Positions 1 to 6,167 of a DNA stretch of 32,309 bases are shown here, in pieces. The stretch's first letter is position 1. Each line of letters starts with the position of its first letter. The stretch comes from DATKKK01 sp964354625 (GTDB lineage: Archaea > Thermoproteota > Bathyarchaeia > Bathyarchaeales > Bathycorpusculaceae): the NCBI GenBank assembly GCA_964354625.1, contig CAYHAK010000011.1:1-32309 (forward strand). The letters run 5' to 3'. The translations under genes and the position numbers were made by a program. The notes beneath the pieces were generated by a model that searched no databases, had not been told where the DNA came from, and was given only the letters and a program-made list of their open reading frames with translations.

Positions 1-413
1 CGCTTAGGAATGCTTTCCCAGACATAGCAACCAGCTAAGACTATGCTCATTTCAGGTTTATATTCTGTCATCTTCCTTCAATTTTCATTATCTTTTGACC
101 TTGTGCACCATTGTTTCCACTTTAAGAAGAGGTCAGATGGGTTTCAATAAATCAATGTCCTGCGAAGATTTCATGCTGATTCTGCTGAACAACTACTTAA
201 TCGATCATGTAGAAGAAATTGGGAGGTAATAGCGCGCGCTAAAGGAACCCAGAACGAGCCCCGATACCACATATTCCTGCATACCCTCAAATTCAATCTG
301 CAAGTGTCCACTCCAGTTCTGTCATGCCCAACTCCCGTGACAAGGGGAGAGCGCGCGCGGAAAAACGAGGTCGCCTTTGTGTTTCTAGATGAATGAGTTC
401 TGCCCGGTTGCTT
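1..413. other. Gene-poor left edge, possibly decayed DNA
   Basis: No confident gene is seen. A plus-strand frame ending with TAA at 227-229 reads like the tail of a VapB-type antitoxin (an in-frame ATG at 137 gives 30 residues, with SCEDFMLILLNNYL near the middle), but no full-length start or partner toxin is visible. The minus strand between the two GC tracts (242-350) has a short coding-like frame that I cannot assign. The stretch holds two alternating GC tracts. Confidence 0.4.
230..359. repeat. Pair of alternating GC tracts
   Basis: The perfect 12-bp palindrome TAGCGCGCGCTA lies at 230-241, immediately after a TAA stop, and a 9-bp tract lies at 351-359. They are 120 bp apart and downstream of the KH gene. 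Confidence 0.8.
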
Positions 414-989
414 CTACTCTGGCCTTTTCTCCCACAGTTGCAGTTTCTTCTTTTTCAGGTCTCTTCGTTTCCGGTGCAGGAACCTGTAGACTGTGCCATG
501 CATGCTTCCCTTGACCAGCATCTGTATCGCCTCTCTGGCCACCTGAGCCTGTTCGATCTCGCCAATAATGCATACCGTATGGCCATAGACCGCCACATTC
601 GTATCCGTGAGCTCCTCGACAATCTTTCGGGTTTTGCCGTTCTGTCCGATTATGCGTCCTTTGATTCGTTTGATGTCTGATTCCGATCTGCCGAAAACGG
701 TCCGCAAGTCGATGATGTCAAGGATGGCGTCCTCGTTTCGAACCAAGCGAAATGCGTGTTCCGGAGAGAATCCTCTTCCAAGGGCGCTTATGACATCTTT
801 AGCTCTGAAGAGCAAGGAGGGGTCGTTGGAACCCTTCGCTGGCGTTATCGCGATGTCGCCTGCTTCGCTGTCGATTTGAAGCTCGATCGAAAGAGCCTTC
901 TCGAGATGCTTCTTCGTTTCTCCTTCAGGTCCGATGAGCACCCCTATCCGCTCCTTCGGAATCTTCACAAAAGTGCTAGTTCCCGCCAT
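414..989 (-). CDS. KH-domain RNA-binding protein (archaeal Pno1/Dim2-like)
   Basis: The protein is about 191 aa with two KH modules. The first begins in TFVKIPKERIGVLIG with the GPEG loop; the second contains RIIGQNGKTRK, a canonical GxxG loop. The C-terminus is strongly basic. Archaeal homologues are related to eukaryotic Pno1/Dim2, which binds the 3' end of pre-16S/18S rRNA during small-subunit maturation. The gene overlaps the end of RIO1 by 14 nt. I chose ATG 989 because the KH fold begins right after it; an in-frame ATG 30 nt upstream would only add residues inside the RIO1 gene. The aIF1A-RIO1-KH order supports a role in 30S assembly. Family assignment is firm; the precise role is inferred. 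Confidence 0.9.
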   Translation of the reverse strand: MAGTSTFVKIPKERIGVLIGPEGETKKHLEKALSIELQIDSEAGDIAITPAKGSNDPSLLFRAKDVISALGRGFSPEHAFRLVRNEDAILDIIDLRTVFGRSESDIKRIKGRIIGQNGKTRKIVEELTDTNVAVYGHTVCIIGEIEQAQVAREAIQMLVKGSMHGTVYRFLHRKRRDLKKKKLQLWEKRPE

Positions 990-1773
990 GTCCTGTAACC
1001 TGCCTGTAAGCTTCTTCAACTGACAAGCCCTTAATGCCTAACCTACTAAAATACTTGTTCAAGTTTTCGAGGTCTCTACGCAACATTGATTCAGCCATAG
1101 GGTGAGAAGTGGAGACCGCTTGCGATACGTCGAATATCACTAGCTGGCCATGCCAGATCATGACATTGTACTCACTCAAATCGCCGTGAACCAGCTTGGC
1201 CTTCCCGTAGAGCTTTTTTAGGCAGGTCATGAGTGTTGTGTATGTCTTTTCAGGATTACTCGGCCTCAGGTCTTTCATTGAAGGCGCGTTCACGCCATCT
1301 TCGCCGATGAATTCCATAACAAGCACGTTTCTTTTCACCGCCAAGGGTTTCGGCACTCGGACTCTGGCCGCATATGCATCCTGCAGGTTTCTAAATTCCT
1401 TCTGGGCCCACGCGAAGATAATCGATCTGGTGTCTCGTCTTGTTCCTTTGAATCTGGGATCTGATTCGATGTATCTGAGTATTCCTTTACGGAATTCTGC
1501 TGAGAGCGTGAGATAGATCTTGACGGCCAGCTCTTTTCCTTGTTTGTCCTTTCCCCAGTAGACACGCGATTCCTTGCCTGCACTGACCACGCCGTGGATC
1601 TCATTTATTATGCCTTTGTTCATGAAATCGTAGATGACCATCAACGTCGAGCGGTCGAAAACTTCCTCCAACGCGTCGTATTGTTCGCTTCTTTTTGTCT
1701 TCATCAAACTGTCAGTTTCGTAGGCCTTCTCCTGCTTGTCAAGTCTCTTGTCAACGTTACGCCTGAAGGCCAC
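976..1773 (-). CDS. rio1: RIO1-type serine/threonine kinase
   Basis: Atypical RIO-family protein kinase/ATPase. The catalytic loop HGDLSEYN and the metal-binding loop VIFDVSQAV (in place of DFG) are both present, and the nucleotide loop GVVSAGKESRVYW is near the N-terminus. RIO1 proteins act in late small-subunit maturation. A GTG at 1773 is preceded by GGAGAG with about 6-nt spacing and is preferred; a TTG at 1794 would add seven residues. The gene lies 30 nt downstream of aIF1A and overlaps the KH gene, so the three are probably one transcript. RIO2 is encoded separately at 15948-16850, so this genome has both archaeal RIO kinases. Confidence 0.93.
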   Translation of the reverse strand: MAFRRNVDKRLDKQEKAYETDSLMKTKRSEQYDALEEVFDRSTLMVIYDFMNKGIINEIHGVVSAGKESRVYWGKDKQGKELAVKIYLTLSAEFRKGILRYIESDPRFKGTRRDTRSIIFAWAQKEFRNLQDAYAARVRVPKPLAVKRNVLVMEFIGEDGVNAPSMKDLRPSNPEKTYTTLMTCLKKLYGKAKLVHGDLSEYNVMIWHGQLVIFDVSQAVSTSHPMAESMLRRDLENLNKYFSRLGIKGLSVEEAYRQVTGHGGN

Positions 1774-1803
1774 TTCATACTCTCCAACAAACAATCACAA
1801 GAA

Positions 1804-2109
1804 TCACGAGGCAACGTATCCTCTTCTACGTAGCGTTTCAGCTTGTCCCCTCGTGTAGCGAATTCTCACGTCGCCGCGCTTGTCAGACTGGAAATCCCAC
1901 GGCGAAATCAAAACGATGTCGTCCATCCTTATCCACACTCTTCGCTTCATCTTGCCACGGATGCGGCACAACCGTTCTTTCCCGTCCGCACACTTAACCA
2001 GGATACGGTCATAACCAAGCAGTTTCGTGCACACTCCCAAAACGTCGCTTCCAGATGGCAATATCAGCTCGCTCAATTCTCCTTCACTTTTGACTTTCTT
2101 TTTACCCAA
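1804..2109 (-). CDS. Translation initiation factor aIF1A
   Basis: The 101-aa OB-fold protein matches archaeal eIF1A: GVCTKLLGYDRILVKCADG, then a basic KMKRRVWIRMDDIVLISPWD strand pair and an arginine-rich tail. It binds the 30S A site during initiation. The start is TTG at 2109, preceded by GAGGTG with 5-nt spacing; no ATG is better placed. It leads the aIF1A-RIO1-KH cluster. The transposon inserted about 120 bp upstream of its start, so upstream promoter context may have changed, although the proximal sequence is intact. Confidence 0.93.
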   Translation of the reverse strand: MGKKKVKSEGELSELILPSGSDVLGVCTKLLGYDRILVKCADGKERLCRIRGKMKRRVWIRMDDIVLISPWDFQSDKRGDVRIRYTRGQAETLRRRGYVAS

Positions 2110-2136
2110 CCAAACACCTCAAAGCATCAACCATAA

Positions 2137-2523
2137 TCAACTGCATATCTTGCTTAAGAATTTGTGTTTTTCCGTGATATAATTGCTTCTGTCCATGTCG
2201 CCACTTCTGCTTGCGGAGTGTAAAAGCGTGGGGTCATATGGTACTGTTCCCTCTTCGTCTGTTCTGAAAGGCTGTTTCTTTTCGTCTGCTAGCTTCTTAT
2301 ACTGCAACAGCAAAACAGCAGGGGCATCGGTACGTATTTCGTTTAACAGCGTGAGAGATTTGCCAAGAAGAGAACGCATTTTTTCCTCATTGGGAACGCA
2401 GATGTGGTTATCCAGTATCCATTTGCAAACGACATTTAATTGCTCTAGCAGTTCGAAGTTGAGTTGATGCAATCTCTTCAGTTCATTAAGAGTATCAATG
2501 ACTTCTTGGATGACATTAGACAA
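2137..2523 (-). CDS. Transposon passenger ORF, unknown function, reads out of the element
   Basis: The 128-aa product is not recognised. The N-terminal half is helical (VIQEVIDTLNELKRLHQLN onward). Its start overlaps the preceding 148-aa gene by 8 nt, so the two are translationally coupled. The frame runs through the left inverted repeat (2240-2288) and past the end of the element. The last ~35 residues and the stop codon therefore come from host DNA outside the target duplication. Either the C-terminal tail is dispensable, or the element relies on whatever stop lies in the flank. That this ORF is expressed is inferred from the tight operon spacing. Confidence 0.65.
   Translation of the reverse strand: MSNVIQEVIDTLNELKRLHQLNFELLEQLNVVCKWILDNHICVPNEEKMRSLLGKSLTLLNEIRTDAPAVLLLQYKKLADEKKQPFRTDEEGTVPYDPTLLHSASRSGDMDRSNYITEKHKFLSKICS
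2232..2239. repeat. Target site duplication, left copy (GGTCATAT)
   Basis: GGTCATAT directly abuts the left end of the transposon and is repeated exactly at 4393-4400. An 8-bp duplication is the length known for the IS6 family. Confidence 0.9.
2240..2288 (+). repeat. Left terminal inverted repeat
   Basis: It has two blocks: 2240-2261 and 2272-2288 (CTGTTTCTTTTCGTCTG). Against the right end, with no gaps, block 1 matches at 18 of 22 positions and block 2 at 16 of 17. The blocks start 32 bp apart at both ends. The two blocks also resemble each other, suggesting two transposase contacts about three helical turns apart. Confidence 0.88.
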
Positions 2524-2962
2524 TCATAGTCTCTCCGTTCTTTTTTCTTTTTTCCTCCTCTTTCTGAAGGTTCGCGAAAAGCTGAATTACAGCTTTGACG
2601 TTTGGTCCCACAGTTTCTTTTAGTTCCTTGATGTCTGTTTGCACGTTGGTAATATCAACACCTGTTTGTTCCGCGATGTTCTGTACGGTTTTGTCTAGAT
2701 TCGATATTTTCGCATTTATTTTATCGGAGAAGTCAAATAAAGAATCTATGAGAGCACTAAGTAGTTTTAGGGTTTCAACATGTAGACTGTACGTAATACT
2801 CCCTGAAGCATAGAATGCCTTCATGGCGGTGGATTCATTTCTGCTATCGGTAGTTTGCGCTTTCAATTTGTTGTCATTCGCTAGCTCTGTGGCGTATGCG
2901 ATGCTCGTAGCGAAGAGTCTTTTCATTTCTGCCCTGCCCTCTTTTTCCGAGTCTGTTGTCAT
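2516..2962 (-). CDS. Transposon passenger protein with coiled coil, unknown function
   Basis: The 148-aa product is not recognised. Residues ~60-145 are strongly helical and heptad-like (KINAKISNLDKTVQNIAEQ, then TNVQTDIKELKETV), followed by a charged EEEKRKK tail, so it probably oligomerises. There is no signal peptide or convincing membrane span. Its ATG overlaps the RHH gene stop (ATGA) and its end overlaps the next start by 8 nt, placing it in the middle of a three-gene operon inside the transposon. A structural or DNA-transaction accessory role is possible but unsupported by homology. Confidence 0.75.
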   Translation of the reverse strand: MTTDSEKEGRAEMKRLFATSIAYATELANDNKLKAQTTDSRNESTAMKAFYASGSITYSLHVETLKLLSALIDSLFDFSDKINAKISNLDKTVQNIAEQTGVDITNVQTDIKELKETVGPNVKAVIQLFANLQKEEEKRKKNGETMIV

Positions 2963-3132
2963 TTTTTGTGTTTCTCCTGTTTCTCTATATACTCTCGTAT
3001 GGCGCGGTCAATTAACTCTCCCAAGGTTATGTCGCATTCGAGGGCTGTGATTTTGGCTTGTTTCCATAATTCAGGATTAACCTTCAGAGAGGTTACGAAT
3101 TGGTCTTTTTCATTTATTGGCATTTTTATCAT
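2959..3132 (-). CDS. Ribbon-helix-helix (CopG/Arc-type) regulator of the transposon
   Basis: A 57-aa protein. The N-terminal strand is QFVTSLKVNPELWKQAK and is followed by the second helix ITLGELIDRAIREYIEK, the pattern of RHH DNA-binding proteins such as CopG. Such proteins bind short palindromic operators as dimers and usually repress their own operon. ATG 3132 is chosen because a TATA box lies about 26 nt upstream, which implies a leaderless transcript; ATG 3123 is the alternative. Its stop overlaps the next start (ATGA). A partial palindrome (TACTGAACAGTA on the minus strand) lies between TATA and start, and a close copy precedes the divergent transposase. Autoregulation and transposase control are inferred. 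Confidence 0.82.
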   Translation of the reverse strand: MIKMPINEKDQFVTSLKVNPELWKQAKITALECDITLGELIDRAIREYIEKQEKHKK

Positions 3133-3159
3133 CAGTAATCAATACTGTTCAGTAGTATA
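3130..3159 (-). promoter_or_regulatory. RHH operon promoter/operator block
   Basis: On the minus strand, TTTATA overlaps the start of TATACTACTGAACAGT and the ATG begins 27 nt after the block starts. The palindrome-like core TACTGAACAGTA lies between TATA box and predicted start site, where a bound repressor would block transcription. Confidence 0.65.
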
Positions 3160-3224
3160 AATAGTTTTAGTTTGCTAGTTTGTGTAAATGTGTTGGTAGT
3201 AAGCCTTAAATAGCTGTTTAATAC

Positions 3225-3254
3225 TATACTACTAGACAGTGGTGTAGTAAAATG
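3225..3254 (+). promoter_or_regulatory. Transposase promoter/operator block
   Basis: TATACTACTAGACAGT matches the block upstream of the RHH operon at 16 of 20 positions (extending to the following TG). It sits at exactly the same distance from the transposase ATG (3252) as its partner sits from the RHH ATG. It predicts leaderless transcription under shared control. Confidence 0.6.
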
Positions 3255-4385
3255 GTGATGGTAACAACAACCAGAGAAGAACGCGGTGAAGCAATCACGA
3301 AACTCTCCAACCAAATACAGAGAGTAGATGAAAGCCTATACACCGTGAAGTCTCAGTCAGGTAATGGCGAATACTGCATTACGAGAGTTGACCGAGAATG
3401 GTTATGCGAATGTCCAGACAACAAATATCGCCATGTTAAATGCAAGCACATCCACGCGGTAGAGTTGTCCACTGTACTGAGAGCAGAGGTAGCAGTCCGA
3501 AAGATTGAGCCAATCTCAAACCTGTCCAACTGCATTTACTGTGGCTCAGACAACCTCAAGAAAGACGGCGTTCGCAAGAACAAAGCTGGAACCATTCAAA
3601 AGTTCTATTGCCGTGACTGCCACAAGTACATGACATTCAACATCGGTTTTGAGAGAATGAAACACAATCCACAAGCGATTACGTCGGCGATGCAGTTGTA
3701 TTTCAGTGGAGAATCATTGAGAAATACCCAGAAGTCGCTTAGACTACTCGGTGTTGAAGTTTCGCATAAAACGGTTTTCATGTGGATTCGCAAGTACGTC
3801 AGACTGATGCAAAACTACGTTGAAAAGATTGTTCCAAACGTGAGCGACACTTGGAGAGCAGATGAGCTTTACGTGAAGATCAAGGGCGACATGAAGTATC
3901 TGTTTGCCATGATGGATGATGAAACACGCTTCTGGATTGCTCAAGAGGTAGCCGAAACCAAAGAGAAACACGATGCAAGAACACTTTTCATGCGTGCAAA
4001 ATACCTGATGGGCAAACAACCAAAAACTCTAATCACAGACGGATTGCCTTCATACGCTAAAGCGTGCGAATGGGCATTCGATGAAACCAAACATATTCGC
4101 CAAATCAGACTGCAAGGTGCAATCCACAACAACAAAATGGAGAGGATGAACGGAGAAATCCGAGACAGGGAAAAGACGATGCGCGGTCTAAAGCGTCGCC
4201 GTACACCGATACTCTCTGGTTATCAACTATTCCACAACTTCGTTAGACCCCATGAAGCTCTCGGTGGAAAAACCCCAGCCGAAGCATGCGGAATAAAAGT
4301 TGAGGGTAACAATAAGTGGCTGACTCTAATCCAGAACGCGCAACAGACGAAAAGTAACAGGGAAATGAAGCAGACACAGAGGTAA
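3252..4385 (+). CDS. IS6/IS240-like DDE transposase with SWIM zinc finger
   Basis: The 377-aa transposase has, in order, an N-terminal SWIM-type finger (C52, C54, C64, H66), a zinc ribbon (C94, C97, C120, C123) likely for DNA binding, a helix-turn-helix-like stretch (~residues 135-185), and an RNase H-fold DDE domain. Candidate catalytic residues are D204 (RADELYVK), D263 (LITDGLPSY) and E297 (NNKMERMNGEIRDREK). The NN..E..N...R motif is typical of IS6/IS240 enzymes. The frame is intact and complete, so the element may be active. The stop is 7 nt from the right end. IS6 elements usually move replicatively through cointegrates; here only the simple insertion product is visible. Confidence 0.93.
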   Translation: MVMVTTTREERGEAITKLSNQIQRVDESLYTVKSQSGNGEYCITRVDREWLCECPDNKYRHVKCKHIHAVELSTVLRAEVAVRKIEPISNLSNCIYCGSDNLKKDGVRKNKAGTIQKFYCRDCHKYMTFNIGFERMKHNPQAITSAMQLYFSGESLRNTQKSLRLLGVEVSHKTVFMWIRKYVRLMQNYVEKIVPNVSDTWRADELYVKIKGDMKYLFAMMDDETRFWIAQEVAETKEKHDARTLFMRAKYLMGKQPKTLITDGLPSYAKACEWAFDETKHIRQIRLQGAIHNNKMERMNGEIRDREKTMRGLKRRRTPILSGYQLFHNFVRPHEALGGKTPAEACGIKVEGNNKWLTLIQNAQQTKSNREMKQTQR

Positions 4386-4392
4386 CAGAACC
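4344..4392 (-). repeat. Right terminal inverted repeat
   Basis: Read inward on the minus strand it begins GGTTCTGTTACCTCT at 4392, with a second block CTGTTACTTTTCGTCTG at 4360-4344. It overlaps the 3' end of the transposase gene and encodes the enzyme's last residues. Confidence 0.88.
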
Positions 4393-4400
4393 GGTCATAT
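4393..4400. repeat. Target site duplication, right copy (GGTCATAT)
   Basis: Exact copy of 2232-2239, directly abutting the right end of the transposon. Confidence 0.9.
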
Positions 4401-4402
4401 CC

Positions 4403-4639
4403 TTATTTGAAAGGGTGAATAGGAGATGAAAGAAGGTAATTGAACATAGCTCGCGCGCTAAAAAGCTGCTTCTGTTGAAGATACTGCCGTTCGTCGCGCG
4501 CGCGTTGTGGCAGAATGCTACACGCACGCGCTAGGACATCTTTCTCAGCGTTCATCGGGCAAAAACCCAGCTTGGAGGTAACTCGAGATCGTTGAGGGTG
4601 TTCGCACACGAAAACGGTGCATTTGCTACATTTAACCAC
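4403..4639 (-). pseudogene. DUF1847-like N-terminal remnant
   Basis: From ATG 4639 the frame begins MVKCSKCTVFVCEHPQ and continues to GFCPMNAEKDVL. The C-x2-C-x4-C...CP spacing resembles the start of DUF1847 metal-binding proteins, which are normally ~200 aa. After about 36 residues the likeness is lost, at a series of GC tracts (4523-4531 variant, 4495-4504, 4452-4458), and the frame stops at 78 codons. I read it as a truncated remnant. It lies downstream of aIF2 beta and DUF424 on the same strand, and the transposon sits directly beyond its end. Family assignment is moderate because only the N-terminus is left. Confidence 0.45.
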
Positions 4640-4700
4640 GATCTTTCCCCGCTAATAGGATGACGTTCTTTCTACAGGGTTTATGTCTTGCCCGCGCGCG
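4452..4700. repeat. Cluster of alternating GC tracts
   Basis: Tracts lie at 4452-4458 (followed by TA), 4495-4504 (10 bp) and 4693-4700 (8 bp), with a degenerate copy around 4523-4532. All fall between the transposon and the DUF424 stop, in and around the DUF1847-like remnant. Confidence 0.8.
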
Positions 4701-4713
4701 TCAACTATTTGTC

Positions 4714-4998
4714 CTAGAGTTTAACGATTTGGGCGTGTGGCACGCCGTTTATTTTCAGCACCGCTTCAGGGTGAACATAGCCCTTCTCTATGGCTCTCTT
4801 GACCACGCTCTTGCCGACCATGTTGACGATTGTAGAGTTCTCAATCATAACGATTGCTTCATCAACATTCACTTTTGCGCCTTTGTAGAAATCCTCTTTA
4901 ACGCGAAAGACGATCTTGCCTTCGCACAGCGTCTTCCCGAGCAGGTCAGCGTCGCAAATCGACAAGAGAATGTTTCTGCCGACCTTCTTCAGGTTCAT
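4714..4998 (-). CDS. DUF424 family protein
   Basis: The 94-aa protein has the archaeal DUF424 pattern: short strand NILLSICDADLLGK, then VFRVKEDFYKGAKV, a helical middle, and the conserved ending KINGVPHAQIVKL. Function is unknown; the family occurs in archaea and often lies near translation genes. The start at ATG 4998 is fixed by a strong GGAGGT 5 nt upstream. It follows aIF2 beta by 25 nt on the same strand, suggesting one transcript and a translation-linked role (inference). Confidence 0.88.
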   Translation of the reverse strand: MNLKKVGRNILLSICDADLLGKTLCEGKIVFRVKEDFYKGAKVNVDEAIVMIENSTIVNMVGKSVVKRAIEKGYVHPEAVLKINGVPHAQIVKL

Positions 4999-5023
4999 GT
5001 AGACCTCCAAAAGGTCAGCCTCC

Positions 5024-5434
5024 TTAGGGGTTCTTGACTGACGACCTTGCCCCACAAGCTGAGCATACAAGAAATGAAAGCCGCTTCTCTTTCACGATCT
5101 TCGTGTCTGGTCTCTTGCAGATTTGGCAAACAATGAAGCGCTCCATGTACCTGCGCAATAGTGTCGTCAGAGTGTCTGAGCTGAATTTCCCCTGAAAGAT
5201 TGCCCTGTCTTCCTGCATTGTTGTAGCCGTGGCCATCTCGCCTGTCAGGAACTTCACTATGTGCTGCGGGTCCCGGTTCAGCGTGTCTGCGACTTCCTTG
5301 AAATTGTGGATTATGGTTCGCATGCCTATGACAGACATGCGTAACCTAGGCAGTTCTAAGCGCTCCTGCTTGATTGCAACTTCAGGAATCTGCGAACGCG
5401 CTCTGGCCAAGAGTTCGTTGTAATCGTAGCTCAT
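5024..5434 (-). CDS. Translation initiation factor aIF2 subunit beta
   Basis: The 136-aa protein has the aIF2 beta/eIF5 fold (NFKEVADTLNRDPQHIVKFL) and a C-terminal zinc ribbon with C..C....C..C spacing (CQICKRPDTK, then CSACGARS). It is part of the heterotrimer that brings initiator tRNA to the small subunit. ATG 5434 is preferred over ATG 5458 because GGAG lies 8 nt upstream of it and the minus-strand TATA (TTTAATAC near 5470) is too close to 5458. DUF424 follows. Confidence 0.93.
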   Translation of the reverse strand: MSYDYNELLARARSQIPEVAIKQERLELPRLRMSVIGMRTIIHNFKEVADTLNRDPQHIVKFLTGEMATATTMQEDRAIFQGKFSSDTLTTLLRRYMERFIVCQICKRPDTKIVKEKRLSFLVCSACGARSSVKNP

Positions 5435-5542
5435 GCCTGAACTCTCCAGCAGAAACATGGCCCAACGAAGTATTAAACTCTTTTACTCCATCCACCCACA
5501 GCTTGTTTGCCGTGATGGCGCCTCTAGCTCGGAAGTCCAAGG

Positions 5543-5550
5543 CTTATAAG
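5543..5550 (+). promoter_or_regulatory. TATA box for the corrinoid adenosyltransferase gene
   Basis: CTTATAAG lies about 50 nt before ATG 5598. A start site near 5573 would leave a short leader that contains GGTGA at about 5584. Confidence 0.5.
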
Positions 5551-5597
5551 CGAATACGCTGAAACAGAAAGAACCATAAACCAGGTGAGTTGTCGAC

Positions 5598-6110
5598 ATG
5601 GGTTACGTGTACCTATACACAGGCACGGGCGCAGGCAAGACCGCAAATGCCCTCGGTCTCGCACTGCGCACAGTAGGACACAAAAGAAAAGTCGTCATCA
5701 TCCAATTCCTGAAATGGTGGAAGAACACAGGAGAATACCAGATCAAGAACCTACTTGCGCCCTACTATGAGATTTACCAGTTTGGACGAAGAGGTTGGAT
5801 CGGACTGGGCAACTTGGATGAGGAAGACAAGAAGCTTGCCCACAAGGGCCTAGAGTTTGCAGAAAGAATCGTGAGAGAGAAGAAGCCACATCTGCTTGTT
5901 CTGGACGAGATCAATCTTGCTTTGTATTGCCAGCTTTTGGAAGTTAGCGAGGTTTTGAAGCTACTAGATGCCATTTCACAAAGCACCGATGTTGTTATGA
6001 CAGGAAGATACGCACCTAAGGAGCTTATCGAAAGAGCAGATTTCGTGAATGAGATCAGAGATGTCAAGTCGCCTAGAGAAATGGTGACAACCAAAGGAAT
6101 CCAATACTAG
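5598..6110 (+). CDS. Corrinoid (cob(I)yrinate/cobalamin) adenosyltransferase, CobA/CobO type
   Basis: The 170-aa P-loop enzyme has Walker A GTGAGKT at residues ~8-14, IIQFLKWWKNTGEY (the family's QFxKG-like region) and the acidic strand LLVLDEINLAL. It transfers the adenosyl group from ATP to cob(I)alamin-type corrinoids, giving adenosylcobamides. A GGTGA site precedes ATG 5598. No other cobalamin genes are in the window, so it may serve salvage as well as synthesis. It lies upstream of the glycine decarboxylase genes, separated by a probable new promoter (TTAAAG near 6133). Confidence 0.9.
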   Translation: MGYVYLYTGTGAGKTANALGLALRTVGHKRKVVIIQFLKWWKNTGEYQIKNLLAPYYEIYQFGRRGWIGLGNLDEEDKKLAHKGLEFAERIVREKKPHLLVLDEINLALYCQLLEVSEVLKLLDAISQSTDVVMTGRYAPKELIERADFVNEIRDVKSPREMVTTKGIQY

Positions 6111-6167
6111 CACCAACCCTCTCTGAAAAAGCTTAAAGTCACCTCATTTCACTGTTAATCCATAACG

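Larger units (their letters stand above)
2240..4392. mobile_element. IS6/IS240-like transposon with three passenger genes
   Basis: A 2153-bp element is delimited by imperfect terminal inverted repeats starting GGTACTGTT at the left and, read inward on the minus strand, GGTTCTGTT at the right. It is bracketed by an identical 8-bp duplication. Contents: a plus-strand DDE transposase (3252-4385) ending 7 nt before the right end, and a divergent minus-strand operon of an RHH regulator, a coiled-coil protein and an ORF that runs out through the left end. GGTTCTGTT termini, 8-bp duplication and the IS240-type DDE domain fit the IS6 family. Typical members carry only the transposase, so the regulatory/passenger operon is unusual. 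The intact duplication suggests a fairly recent insertion, between the aIF1A cluster and the DUF1847 remnant. Confidence 0.9.

Noticed and set aside
2137..3132. RHH plus the 148-aa protein as a classical toxin-antitoxin pair
   Set aside because: Neither partner resembles a known toxin (no PIN, RelE, MazF or HEPN motif), and the third gene and the divergent transposase suggest an element-regulation role instead.
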